Assembly (NCBI GenBank): GCA_029851415.1
Contig: CM056743.1
Span: 10,656,727 to 10,720,726, forward strand
Length of the DNA stretch: 64,000 nt
DNA from: Eretmocerus hayati
Taxonomy: Eukaryota; Arthropoda; Insecta; Hymenoptera; Aphelinidae
Direction of reading: 5' to 3'
Positions within the stretch are counted from its first letter, which is position 1; each line of letters begins with the position of its first letter. The position numbers and the translations under genes are program-made. Below are positions 22,617-35,919 of the stretch, in pieces. The notes under the pieces are model-generated. The model made no database searches. It had not been told where the DNA came from and saw only the letters and a list, made by a program, of their open reading frames with translations.

Positions 22617-23621
22617 TTTTTCTAAGTTTTCAATTTCCTATGAGGAATTCGATGAATTCATTTCTGCACAGATTTCACTTTCCCACTATGTTTCGTCAAA
22701 CATAGAGAGAAAGTTACTTTCTCGCACACTTAGCCGTGCGATAATGACTTTACGCATTCCTCTCGGCAAGGGTACCTTGCACTGAAAGTTAACTTCCCGC
22801 ACAGTTTTACGCACAGCGTTGCATAAAATAGTCCGTTGTTCAACACCGCATGCTCGACTAACTCGTTTACGTTAACGGCGTCTCCGTCTCCTTGAAAAAT
22901 GTAATTGCCTCGGTGCCCCACTCATGGAACTTGGCTGGGCTGACCAAAATAGACGCAGGCTTGTGGAATATCTTACATGGATAACAGTTGAGAATCATCG
23001 AAAGTCTCTGGCCGAACTGCTGGGTCTCTCGCAGGAGTAACATCAATCAGAATTTTGGTTTTCCCTTTTTATTCCTATTCTTGCTTGCCAATCCACGATC
23101 TTCGATATGTAAAGGTGTGAAGCTCCTCGGTCTACCTCTATACTTATATCGCCTATTCACACCTGGGAGGGAGGGCACGGTGTTTGAGGGGCATCGATCT
23201 TTCTTAATTTTTTCGAAGACGATAATATCACATCCTTCCATCTTTATGCATTTTTCTCCATGATCTGTAACCTCGATGATGACTGGTCTTCTTCGATTCA
23301 GCAGGGATCAATGATATAATTTAGCCCTGAGAGGACTAATTCTCCTCCTACTAAATTGTGATTGTATTCATGCTCACAAATTCAATCACCCCGATTCCTC
23401 CTGCACTTTTCCCTGCTCGCAGTGGTCGATTTACTGCTCACAGCCAATGGTGTTGACGCTTACTCAGACTGGCTGGAATTCCAAGGACAAATCGTGATTC
23501 ATGGCTGGACATTGCATAAGAGTGAAATTACTAGTATTCCTGCGTTGATTTGGCGACTCTCGTTGGGATACTCACACTGCTGATTGACCTGCAAGAACAA
23601 AGTAATTTCTGGAGGGTTCCG
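22617..23621. other. no gene supported
   Basis: Short frames only; nothing recognisable. Confidence 0.35.
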
Positions 23622-24066
23622 CTAGTTTTGTACACAGAAGTGATCTCCGCAATAAAACTTTGAGTTCCTGACAAATTGCAGTGTAATGATCGGGCTACCT
23701 CCCATCGTCGGAGCAGCTGTGATCGGTCTCTCAAGTACCGGTGCGTTGTCGAACTCTGGTGGCACGTTGCCGGATGCGTCCTCCGGGTCATCATGAAGTT
23801 CTACCCTCCCAGCGTCAGGAACTATCTCTATAGCTACATCATCATTATCGATGTCCAAAAGATTGATAACCGGAGTCACGCGTTCGGGTATACCTACAAC
23901 ATCCTCTCATGCCGGCACTTGATCCTCAGTGATCTGACGATCTTCGTTCCCCAGGATCTGCATTTCGTTATCGTAGTTATTCTGGAAGATCTCGTTGACC
24001 GTGTCCACCCAAATGATGATTCTCGTCAACGAACTGCATCGGGCAATATTGGAACCCAACTCCCAA
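23622..24066 (-). pseudogene. coding remnant with one in-frame TGA, cut by the satellite palindrome
   Basis: Reading the minus strand from the palindrome edge, an open frame gives IIIWVDTVNEIFQNNYDNEM, QILGNEDRQITEDQVPA, then TGA at 23907-23909. It continues in the same frame as EDVVGIPERVTPVINLLDID, DPEDASGNVPPEFDNAP and VLERPITAAPTMGGSP to a stop at 23622. The sequence is acidic and protein-like on both sides of the TGA, which suggests one nonsense change or a tiny missed intron. The reading stops making sense at about 24067, where the palindrome begins, so the upstream part may have been displaced by it. Family not recognised; it could itself be a transposon protein. Confidence 0.35.
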
Positions 24067-24072
24067 CACCAA

Positions 24073-25480
24073 TCGAATGCCAAACTGTGAGAATTTCACC
24101 AAAATCACGGTTTTGAGGTAGTTTGCGGTTCTGCTGCCATGTTGAGAATACTTATGGTGTATTACGTCATTGACTAACAAGATTTTAAGCTCAATCCCAC
24201 GTCTAGGAATTGGTGCTGACAGCTTTGAGATCTATTATTAGCTCGAACTGTCCCTTGGGCACTGCCAACATCGCTATATGACAGTTTCTAGGTAGGATTT
24301 TGATATGCTGCCAAGTCGGAAACGGTTTAGTCATATTCTGGATATGGTAAACAGAAGTTCAAGCCCAACCCCGATGCGAGGAATTGGTGCCAGAAATTTC
24401 TAGATCGATTTTATAAGAAAATTGACCCTATTTCGGTACGAATCTGATTGAAGATGATTCATTTTTGACGAGATTTCGACTTGCTGCCGAATTTGCGAAG
24501 ATTCTATCACATTTTGATTTGGATGAACGAATTTTCTAACTCAATCTCGAGTCTTGGAATACGTGCTGGGATCCTGGACACCAACTTTTGTTCTTAATCG
24601 AATGCCAAACTGTGAGAATTTCACCAAAATCACGGTTTTGAGGTAGTTTGCGGTTCTGCTGCCATGTTGAGAATACTTGTGGTGTATTACGTCATTGAAT
24701 AACAAGATTTTAAGCTCAATCCCATGTCTAGGAATTGGTGCTGACAGCTTTGAGATCTACTATTAGCTTGAACTGTCCTTTGAGCACTGCCAACATCGCT
24801 ATATGGCAGTTTCTAGGTAGGATTTTGATATGCTGCCAAGTCGGAAACGGTTTAGTCACATTCTGGATATGGTTGACAGGAGTTCAAGCCCAACCCCGAT
24901 GCAAGGAATTGGTGCCAGAAATTTCTAGATCGATTTTATGAAAAAATTGACCCTATTTCGGTACGAATCTGATTGAAGATGATTCATTTTTGACGAGATT
25001 TTGACTTGCTGCCGAATTTGCGGAGGTTCTATCACATTTCGATTTGGATGAACAAATTTTCTAACTCAATCCCGAGTCTTGGAATACATGCTGGGATCCT
25101 GGACACCAACTTTTGTTCATAATCGAATGCCAAACTGTGAGAATTTCACCAAAATCACGGTTTTGAGGTAGTTTGCGGCGTCTGCTGCCATGTTGAGAAT
25201 ACTTGTGGTGTATTACGACATTGACTAACAAGATTTTAAGCTCAATCCCACATCTAGGAATTGGCGCTGACAGCTTTGAGATCTATGATTAGCTCGAACT
25301 GTCCCTTGGGCACTGCCAACTTCGCTAAATGACAGTTTCTAGGTAGGATTTTCATATGCTGCCAAGTTGGAAACAGTTTTGTCATATTCTGGAAATTGTT
25401 AGCAGAAGTTTGAGCCCAACCCCGATGCGAGGAATTGGTGCCAGGAATTTCTAGATCAAGTTTAGGCGAGAATTGACACG
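24073..25480. repeat. outer left higher-order repeat: ~525-bp unit (three ~175-bp monomers)
   Basis: AATCGAATGCCAAACTGTGA recurs at about 24071, 24596 and 25121, a period of 525 bp, with high similarity between units. Inside a unit the landmark CTGCC recurs about every 175 bases (near 24306, 24481 and 24657), so the 525-bp unit is a trimer of the same basic monomer. Confidence 0.8.
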
Positions 25481-28400
25481 GGTTCGGTCGAAATTCGATT
25501 GAAAATGCCTGATTCTAGATAAGAATTCCATATGCTGCCAACTTGAAAACTATTCTGAGACCTTCTATAATGAGTGAGCGCCATTTTGACCTGAATCTTG
25601 ATTCTGGGAATCGGTGCCAAGAAATCTAAGATTCATTCTAAGCGGAAATTTACACGAGTTCGGTTGAACTTCCTTTGGAAATGCCCGATTCCAGATGAGA
25701 ATTCGATATGCTGCCAACTTAAAAACTATTACATGACATCCTGGGATGACTAAACTACATTTTGAGCTAAATTCCGATCCTGGATAGCGTTGCCAGGGGA
25801 TCGCGCATGCACTCGATGCAAAATTTGACGCGACTCTGATCGAAAAATTATTGGAGATGCTGGATTCTAAATGAGATCCCGATATGCTGCCAACTTAGGA
25901 ACTATTTCATAACATTCTGGGATGAGTGAGCAACATTTTGAAGTGAATCCCGAATCCGGAATCGAGTGCCAAGAAATCTGAGACGCGATTCATGCAAAAT
26001 TTCACGCGACTTCGATTAAAAAATTATTAGAAATGCTGGATTCTAGATGATATTCCGATATGCTGCCAACTTAGAAACTACTCCATAACATTCTGGGATG
26101 AGTGAGCTATATTTTGAACTGTATGTCCATCTCGGAGTCTGATGCCAAGAAATCTGAGACGCGATTCATGCAAAATTTGACACGATTTTGATTCAAACAT
26201 GATCAAGAATGGTGGATCCTAGATGAGATTCCGATATGCTGCCAAGTGAAAAACTATCCCAGAACATTCTGGGATAAGTAAACTACATTTTAAACTGAAT
26301 CTCTATCACGGAATCTGGTGCCAATAAATTGAAGACGCGATTCATGCCAAAATTTGACACGATTTTGATTCAAATATGATTGAAAATGGTGGATTCTCGA
26401 TGGGATTCCAATATGCTGCCAACTCAGGAACTATTTCATAACACTCTGGGATGAGTGAGCAACATTTTGAAGTGAATCCCGATTCCGGAATCGGGTGCCA
26501 AGAAATCTGAGACGCGATTCGTGCAAAATTTGACACGATTTCGATTTAAATGTGATTGTAAATGGTGGATTCTAGATGAGATTCTGATATGCTGCCAACT
26601 TAGAAACTACTCCATAACATTCTGAGATGAGTGAGCTACATTTTGAACTGAATCTCGATTCCGGAATCGGGTGCCAAGAAATCTGAGCCGCGATTCTCCC
26701 AAAGTTTGACGCGACTTCGATTGAAAAATTTTCGAAAATGCTGGATGCTAGACGAGTATCCGATATGCTGCCAAATTAGAAACTATTCCATAAAATTCTT
26801 GGATGAGTGAGCTACATTTTGAACTGAATCTCTATCACGGCATCTGGTGCCAAGAAATTTGAGACGCGATTTATGCCAAAATTTGACACGATTTCGATTT
26901 AAATATGATTGAAAATGGTGGATTCTAGATGAGATTTTCATATGCTGCCAACTTAGAAACTATTCCATAACATTCTGGGATGAGTGAGCAACATTTTGAA
27001 CTGAATCTCTATCACGGAATCTGGTACCAAGAAATTCGAGACGCGATTTATGCCAAAATTTCACACGATTTCTATCCAAATATCATTGAAAATGGTTGAT
27101 TCTAGATGAGATTTTGATATGCTGCCGACTTAGAAACTGTTCCATAACATTTTGGGATGAGTGAGCAACATTTTGGAGTGAATTCCGATTCCGGAATCGG
27201 GTGCCGAGAAATCTGAGACGCGATTCGTGCAAAATTTGACACGAGTTCGATTTATATATGATTGTAAATGGTGAATTCTAGATGTGATTCCGATATGCTG
27301 CCAACTTAGAAACTATTTCATTTCATGCTGTAATGAGTGAGCGATATTTTGAACCGGGTCTCCATCCCGGAATCTGGTGCCAAGAAATTTAAGACGCGAT
27401 TCATGCAAAATTTGACACAACTTCGATTTAAGAATGATTGAAAATGCTAGATTTTCGATGAGATTCCGATATACTGTCAACTTAGGAACTATTCCATTTA
27501 ATATTGTGATGAGTGAGCAATATCTTGAACTGAATGTCGATTATGGGGATAGGGCTGAAAATTATCACATGTATATTATGAGAAAATTTAGATAAGCTCA
27601 GTCCAAATCCGGTTGGAAACGCTTGATCCAAGATCGATATGCTGCCCAAACTATCATATGACATTCTGTGTGGGGTGAGCTACATTTTTAGCTGGAATCC
27701 CATTCGGAAATTGGTGCCAGATAATCCCGGATTCATCCTTCTTGATGAATGACATGATATCAGTTAAGACATGATCGAGATTGTTCCTCTCTGGATGGAA
27801 ATCAGGTATGCGGACAACTTGGAAACCATCTCATGAGAACCTGGGACAAGTTAGCCCAATTCGGAGCCTAATCTTGATCCTCGGAATCCGTGCAAAAAAA
27901 TTTAAAACCAATTTTTAAGCGAAAAATCACATGAGATCCGTTCGAATCTGATCGAAAATGTTACTGTTAGATTTGTGTTCTATTCGCTGCAAACTAAAAA
28001 ATAGTCCGTTCAGTCTCTCTGATGAATGAACGAGATCAGAATTATGAGGGAACATGCATATTTCACAACTCGGGTTCCTCCTTATTCCCAGTTTCACTTT
28101 AATAAATCCCAGTCCGTGAACAGTTATGTACAAAAGAGATGAGATGCGCCAAGAATGAAGTACTATGTTACAAATGGATGACTATCGTCCGATTTTCTAT
28201 CCTTCGATTCCTAATAGTACTTCATTCTTGGCGCATCTCATCTCTTTTATACATAACTATTCACGGACTGGGATATTTTAAAGTGAAACTGGGAATAAGG
28301 AGGAACCCGAGTTGTGGAATATGCATGTTCCCTCATGATTTTGATCTCTTTTATTCATCAGAGAGACTGAACGGACTATTTTTTAGTTTGCAGCAAATAG

Positions 28401-29221
28401 GACACAAATCTAACAGTAACATTTTCGATCAGATTTGAACGGATCTCATGTGATTTTTCGCTAAAAATTGGTTTTAAATTTTTTTGCACGGATTCCGAGG
28501 ATCAAGATTAGGCTCCGAATTGGGCTAACTTGTCCCAGGTTCTCATGAGATGGTTTCCAAGTTGTCCGCATACCTGATTTCCATCCAGAGAGGAACAATC
28601 TCGATCATGTCTTAACTGATATCATGTCATTCATCAAGAAGGATGAATCCGGGATTATCTGGCACCAATTTCCGAATGGGATTCCAGCTAAAAATGTAGC
28701 TCACCCCACACAGAATGTCATATGACAGTTTGGGCAGCATATCGATCTTGGATCAAGCGTTTCCAACCGGATTCGGACTGAGCTTATCTAAATTCTCTCA
28801 TAATATACATGTGATAATTTTCAGCCCTATCCCCATAATCGACATTCAGTTCGAAATATTGCTCACTCATAACAATATGAAATGGAATAGTCCCTAAGTT
28901 GACAGTATATCGGAATTTCATCCAAAATCTAGCATTTTCAATAATTTTTTAATCGAAGTCGTGTCAAATTTTGCATGTTTCGCGTCTTAAATTTCTTGAC
29001 ACCAGATTCCGGGATGGAGACCCGGTTCAAAATATCGCTCACTCATCACAGCATGAAATGAAATAGTTTCTAAGTTGGCAGCATATCGGAATCACATCTA
29101 GAATCCGACATTTTCAATCAATTTTAATCGAAGTCGCGTCAAATTTTGCATGAATCGCGTCTCAGATTCCTTGGCACCCGATTCCGGGATCGGGATTCAG
29201 TTCAAAATGTAGCTCACTCAT

Positions 29222-31300
29222 CCTAAAATGTTATGGAATAGTTTTTAAGTTGGCAGCATATCTGAATCTCATCTAGAATCCACCATTTTCAATGATATTC
29301 GGATCGAAATCGTGAGAAATTTTGGCATGAACCGCGTCTCAAATTCCTTGGCACTAGATTCCGTGATAGAGATTCAGTTCAAAATGTAACTCACTCATCC
29401 AAGAATGTTATGGAATAGTTCCTAAGTTGGCAGCATATCGGGATCTCATCTAGAATCCGTCATTTTCAATAATTTTTGAATCGAAGCCGCGTCAAATTTT
29501 GCATGAATCGCGTCTCAAATTTCTTGGCACCAGATTCCGTGATAGAGATTCAGTTCAAAATGTTGCTCACTCATCCCAGAATGTTATGAAATAGTTCCTA
29601 AGTTGGCAGCATATCGAAATCTCATCTTGGATCCAGCATTTCCATTAATTTCTTAATCGAAGTCGCGTGGAATTTTGCATGAATGGCGTCTCAGATTTCT
29701 TGGCAACCGATTCCGGAATCGGAATTCAGTTCAAAATGTAGCTCACTCATCCCAGAATGTTATGGAATAGTTTCTAGGTTCGCAACATATCAAAATCTCA
29801 TCTAGAATCCACCATTTTCAATCATATTTAAATCGAAATCGTGTCAAATTTTGGCATAAATCGCGTCTCAAATTTCTTGGCACCAGATTCCGTGATAGAG
29901 ATTCAGTTCAAAATGTAGCTCACTCATCCAAGAATGTTATGGAATAGTCTCTAATTTGGCAGCATATCGGATACTCGTCTAGCATCCAGCATTTTCGAAA
30001 ATTTTTCAATCGAAGTCGCGTCAAACTTTGGAAGAATCGAGGCTCAGATTTCTTGGCACCCGATTCAGGAATCGAGAATCAGTTCAAAATGTAGCTCACT
30101 CATCTCAGAATGTTATGGAATAGTTTCTAAGTTGGCAGCAAATCAAAATCTCATCTAGAATCCACCATTTACAATCACATTTAAATCGAAATCGTGTCAA
30201 ATTTTGCACGAATCGCGTCTCAGATTTCTTGGCACCCGATTCCGGGATCGGGATTCAGTTCAAAATGTAGCTCACTCATCCTGAAATGTTATGGAATAGT
30301 TTTTAAGTTGGCAGCATATCTGAATCTCATCTAGAATCCACCATTTTCAATGACATTCGGATCGAAATCGTGAGAAATTTTGGCATGAACCGCGTCTCAA
30401 ATTCCTTGGCACTAGATTCCGTGATAGAGATTTAGTTCAAAATGTAACTCACTCATCCAAGAATGTTATGGAATAGTTCCTAAGTTGGCAGCATATCGGG
30501 ATCTCATCCAGAATCCGTCATTTTCAATAATTTTTGAATCGAAGCCGCGTCAAATTTTGCATGAATCGCGTCTCAGATTTCTTGGCACCAGATTCCGTGA
30601 TAGAGATTCAGTTCAAAATGTTGCTCACTCATCCCAGAATGTTATGAAATAGTTCCTAAGTTGGCAGCATATCGAAATCTCATCTTGGATCCAGCATTTC
30701 CATTAATTTCTTAATCGAAGTCGCGTGGAATTTCGCATGAATGGCGTCTCAGATTTCTTGGCAACCGATTCCGGAATCGGAATTCAGTTCAAAATGTAGC
30801 TCACTCATCCCAGAATGTTATGGAATAGTTTCTAGGCTCGCAACATATCAAAATCTCATCTAGAATCCACCATTTTCAATCATATTTCAATCGAAATCGT
30901 GTCAAATTTTGGCATAAATCGCGTCTCAAATTTCTTGGCACCAGATTCCGTGATAGAGATTCAGTCCAAAATGTAGCTCACTCATCCAAGAATGTTATGG
31001 AATAGTTTCTAATTTGGCAGCATATCGGATACTCGTCTAGCATCCAGCATTTTCGAAAATTCTTCAATCGAAGTCGCGTCAAACTTTGGAAGAATCGAGG
31101 CTCAGATTTCTTGGCACCCGATTCAGGAATCGAGAATCAGTTCAAAATGTAGCTCACTCATCTCAGAATGTTATGGAATAGTTTCTAAGTTGGCAGCAAA
31201 TCAAAATCTCATCTAGAATCCACCATTTACAATCACATTTAAATCGAAATCGTGTCAAATTTTGCACGAATCGCGTCTCAGATTTCTTGGCAACCGATTC
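29222..31300. repeat. inner right-arm six-monomer duplication (~1059 bp)
   Basis: The block at 29222-30280 is repeated almost exactly from 30281 to about 31300. For example TTGGCATGAACCGCGTCTCA and the rare CATTCGG variant occur at the same offset in both. 1059 bases equals six ~176-bp monomers. A two-monomer duplication (~353 bp) follows at about 31347-32055. These duplications explain part of the extra length of the right arm. Confidence 0.75.
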
Positions 31301-32689
31301 CGGAATCGGGATTCACTTCAAAATGTTGCTCACTCATCCCAGAATGTTATGGAATAGTTCCTAAGTTGGCAGCATATTGGAATATCATCGAGAATCCACC
31401 ATTTTCTATCATATTTGAATCGAAATCGTGTCAAATTTTGGCATGAATCGCGTCTCAAATTCCTTGGCACCAGATTCCGTGATAGAGATTCAGTTTCAAA
31501 TGTAGCTCACTCATTCCAGAATGTTCTGGGATAGTTTTTCAGTTGGCAGCATATCGGAATCTCATCTAGAATCCACCAGTCTTGATCATGTTTGAATCGA
31601 AATCGTGTCAAATTTTGCATGAATCGCGTCTCAGATTTCTTGGCACCAGACTCCGGGATGGAGATACAGTTCAAGATATAGCTCACTTATCCCAAAATGT
31701 TATGGAATAGTTCCTAAGTTGGCAGCATATTGGAATATCATCGAGAATCCACCATTTTCAATCATATTTGAATCGAAATCGTGTCAAATTTTGGCATGAA
31801 TCGCGTCTCAAATTCCTTGGCACCAGATTCCGTGATAGAGATTCAGTTTAAAATGTAGCTCACTCATTCCAGAATGTTCTGGGATAGTTTTTCAGTTGGC
31901 AGCATATCGGAATCTCATCTAGAATCCACCAGTCTTGATCATGTTTGAATCGAAATCGTGTCAAATTTTGCATGAATCGCGTCTCAGATTTCTTGGCACC
32001 AGACTCCGGGATGGAGATACAGTTCAAGATATAGCTCACTCATCCCAGAATGTTATGAAGTAGTTTCTAAGTTCGCAGCATATCGGGATATCATCTAGAA
32101 TCCAGCATTTCCAATAATTTCTTAATCGTAGTCGCGTCAAATTTTGCATGAATCGCGTCTCAGATTTCTTGGCACTCGATTCCGGAATCGGGATTCACTT
32201 CAAAATGTTACTCACTCATCCCAGAAAGTTATGAAATAGTTCCTAAGTTGGCAGCATATCGGAATCTCATTTAGAATCCAGCATCTCCAATAATTTTTCG
32301 ATCAAAGTCGCGTCAAATTTTGCATGGAGTGCATGCGCGATCCCCTGGCAACGATATCCAGGATCGGAATTTAGCTCAAAATGTAGTTTAGTCATCCCAG
32401 GATGTCATGTAATAGTTTTTGAGTTGACAGCATATCGAATTCTCATCTGGAATCGGGCATTTCCAAAAGAATTTCAACCGAACTCGTGTAAATTTCCGCT
32501 TAGAATGAATCTTAGATTTCTTGGCAACATCCCCAGAATCGAGATTCAGGTTAAAATGGAGCTCACTCATTCTAGTAGGTCATAGAATAGTTTTCAAGTT
32601 GGCAGCATATGGAATTCTTATCTAGAATCAGGCATTTTCGATCGAATTTGGACCGAACCCGTGTCAATTCTCGACTAAACTTGATCTAG

Positions 32690-34050
32690 AAATTCCTGGC
32701 ACCAATTCCTTGCATCGGGGTTGGGCTCAAACTTCTGCTAACAATTTCCAGGATATGACGAAACTGTTTCCGACTTGGCAGCATATGAAAATCCTACCTA
32801 GAAACTGTCATTTAGCGAAGTTGGCAGTGCCCAAGGGACAGTTCGAGCTAATCATAGATCTCAAAGCTGTCAGCTCCAATTCCTAGACGTGGGATTGAGC
32901 TTAGAATCTTGTTAGTCAATGTCGTAATACACCACAAGTATTCTCAACATGGCAGCAGAACCGCAAACTACCTCAAAACCGTGATTTTGGTGAAATTCTC
33001 ACAGTTTGGCATTCGATTATGAACAAAAGTTGGTGTCCAGGATCCCAGCATGTATTCCAAGACTCGGGATTGAGTTAGAAAATTCGTTCATCCAAATCGA
33101 AATGTGATAGAATCTTCGCAAATTCTGCAGCAAGTCAAAATCTCGTCAAAAATGAATCATCCTCAATCAGATGCGTACCGAAATAGGGTCAATTTTTTCA
33201 TAAAATCGATCTAGAAATTTCTGGCACCAATTCCTTGCATCGGGGTTGGGCTTGAACTCCTGTCAACCATATCCAGAATATGACTAAACCGTTTCCGACT
33301 AGACGACATATCGAAATCCTACCGAGAAACTGCCATATAGCGATGTTGGCAGTGCTCAAAGGACAGTTCGAGCTAATAGTAGATCTCAAAGCTGTCAACA
33401 CCAATCCCTAGACATGGGATTGAGCTCAAAATCTTGTTAGTCAATGACGTAATACACCACAAGTATTCTCAACATGGCAGCAGAACCGCAAACTACCTCA
33501 AAACCGTGATTTTGGTGAAATTCTCACAGTTTGGTATTCGATTATGAACAAAAGTTGGTGTCCAGGATCCCAGCACGTATTCCAAGACTCGGGATTGAGT
33601 TAGAAAATTCGTTCATCCAAATCAAAATGTGATAGAATCTCCGCAAATTCGGCAGCAAGTCAAAATCTCGTCAAAAATGAATCATCTTCAATCAGATTCG
33701 TACCGAAATAGGGTCAATTTTTTCATAAAATCGATCTAGAAATTTCTGGCACCAATTCCTTGCATCGGGGTTGGGCTTGAACTTCTGTTTACCATATCCA
33801 GAATATGACTAAACCGTTTCCGACTTGGCAGCATATCAAAATCCTACCTAGAAACTGTCATATAGCGATGTTGGCAGTGCCCAAGGGACAGTTCGAGCTA
33901 ATAATAGATCTCAAAGCTGTCAGCACCAATTTCTAGACGTGGGATTGAGCTTAAAATCTTGTTAGTCAATGACGTAATACACCACAAGTATTCTCAACAT
34001 GGCAGCAGAACCGCAAACTACCTCAAAACCGTGATTTTGGTGAAATTCCT
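32690..34050. repeat. outer right higher-order repeat, inverted counterpart
   Basis: Reverse-complement copies of the 525-bp trimer, with CTCACAGTTTGGCATTCGAT or a close variant near 33000 and 33523. The similarity continues in weakened form past 34050 (ATCCCAGCACTTGTTCC, GGGGTTGGGCTGAAACT), which indicates a third, older unit at the edge that has no counterpart on the left. Confidence 0.75.
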
Positions 34051-34312
34051 ACATTTTGGCACTCCATTATGACGAAAATTCATCCTCAGAGATCCCAGCA
34101 CTTGTTCCCGGACCCGGGGTTGGGCTGAAACTCTAGGTATGCGCGCAAAAAATGTCTATCAAGTGTTTCCCAGGTGGCAGTAGGACTCATGCCCCGGACA
34201 CCTCAAGTTCATTTTTCGGTAAAATCCGTGTTAATATTTTTTTTTCCATTCAACTCCTCCCCCCTCCACCCTTCCGCATTTAAGTAAAAAACAGGTAGGC
34301 ACATCTTGTAGC

Positions 34313-34532
34313 TTAGGAAATTACGAAGAAAATCCATTTTGTTTCATCTCGATAGCTCGTGAATTCGAGTGAAGCGGATTTTCCGGCACTCTTGAGTCCC
34401 CACAAGTATAGTGCGACGTGGCTAGCTTGATGCATCATGTTGTGTCCGCGTGGCTGATACGAATGTTCATTGATATCGTGAGCGAGACCTGCTAGAAGTT
34501 CCACTCGCCCACAATTTTGTCGTTCCCACTCT
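34313..34532 (-). CDS. possible exon, unknown protein
   Basis: A TTCCTTCAG acceptor precedes an open frame reading REWERQNCGRVELLAGLAHD, YQPRGHNMMHQASHVALYLW and so on to a stop at 34313-34315. Composition is protein-like, but no upstream exon was joined and no family recognised. It sits just outside the satellite palindrome. Confidence 0.25.
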
Positions 34533-35919
34533 CTGAAGGAATATCATTCAATCAGAACAGATTCGAGTGGGAGAGAGTATATGAAAAGTAGCATCCATTA
34601 CTCAACATAGCGTCAACTTGGTTCAAATCGATGAGATTCCGTTCTCGGCTCAGAATCGGAACGATATTAGCCTCCGTTGCCTGCTACCGGTGCATAGGGA
34701 TTCCCACTCCACAGATTTTCACAACGCAATGACAAAAAACAGTCAAGTTTCATATCTCCAGGGTGAGTGAAGTTGGAGGTCTTCTCGATCCCATCAAGAT
34801 CACTCTGAGAGAATGCCAATAATGCCGCAGAAAAACACATGCTGGCAAGTGATCTTCTCTGGGCGATGTATTAAGCAATAGGACGTCTAAGTAAGATTGA
34901 GCAAGACTGCGGCTGGTCCATCTGCTCTGGTCCATGGATCCTGCTTGCTGCATTTGACTTACATCCAAGGGCATGCCTACCACCTGAGCGTGGTGTCGTC
35001 ATTTGCAGATTTCCCCTAGATTCGGAGAATCTGAAATCCTCATGATTTGGGCTAGCTTGCTTCAAGTCCAGATTCACGTTATTGAGTTTGCTGTTTCATG
35101 AGTGCAGTCGCAGCAGAAGACAATCAGATTGGCCGTTATTGAGTGCAACGTCGAAGAGAGTAACCCTCTGTGCACTCCTGACGTGGCTCATCTCACTCGG
35201 CCGATTTGGTTTTGATGGATATTCCAGATCGACTTAATCGAGCAACAATCTAATGTCTATTGTCTATCATACACCCTAATTCTGCATTCGTCATCCACGG
35301 CTCCATTAGATCTTCAGCGCATAGTGGAGTAACCGAAGGTGAATAGAAACCGATGCCTATTCGCTATGGTCACGAATGTGCTATATACAGAGAAATAGAC
35401 TGTAGGACTGCCAATGGCAGAGAATAATACGCTGTGGTAAGCTAAGCGGGTTGCGCGGCCGCTGCGGGAGGAGAGCGGGGAGGCCGAGATAACACGAAGA
35501 TGGGAACGTTGACTGTCTGTGTAAGGCCCACCACGGCGTCATGCGCGAGCTAGCCACTAGATGTCTCGCGCAAGCAGTTTGGCCACAGCGAATAGCTATC
35601 TGCTCTAAGAGTAGGACTTTTCCTGATTTTCACTCACCCTGACCGGGAGGGGGGAGGTTGAGTAGGGAACTTGTGTTACAGATTCATTGGCTTTTTTCTA
35701 CGCATTTTGGGGCGCTCCGTCGATTGTACGGGCTTGCCAGCCCATGAAGCCCGATTTCTTCATCAACCAATTTGAGTGCAAGGTTCCCCGGTTCCTCGTA
35801 GGAATCTCAGAGAACATGCATTTATATGAAAAATGAGATGGTGAGCTTGTGGTGTTCATTTGAGTATACAATTATACAAAGAATGATTCAGGAGGATTGA
35901 TTCGACAAAAGTTTGAAAA
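34533..35919. other. no gene supported
   Basis: Minus-strand open stretches at 34750-35077 are short and unassigned. GC content is locally higher around 35440-35560. Confidence 0.35.

Larger units (their letters stand above)
24070..34050. repeat. 10-kb palindrome composed of ~176-bp satellite-like monomers
   Basis: The left arm (24070-28164, about 4.1 kb) and right arm (28215-34050, about 5.8 kb) are inverted relative to each other around a 50-bp loop. The inner ends meet as AAGAATGAAGTACT ... AGTACTTCATTCTT. Almost the whole sequence is divergent tandem monomers of about 173-177 bp, recognisable by the landmark GATATGCTGCCAACTT (left) or its complement (right). I estimate about 23 monomers on the left and 33 on the right, the difference lying in the inner right arm. 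The short open frames inside merely mirror each other between arms and are not genes. The right arm fades out through a diverged extra unit to about 34240. Confidence 0.85.

Noticed and set aside
24735..33404. Matching open frames of 60-68 codons in the left and right halves of the satellite palindrome
   Set aside because: They are mirror images of the same monomers and occur because the DNA is inverted; no start context, splice sites or protein features support coding.
24070..34050. CRISPR array
   Set aside because: Repeat and spacer structure is absent: the ~176-bp monomers abut directly, all parts are related, and the context is animal DNA.
34313..34504. GLKSAGKS as a P-loop of an ATPase
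   Set aside because: No Walker B or flanking ATPase sequence; the motif is in a short exon-like frame and is probably accidental.
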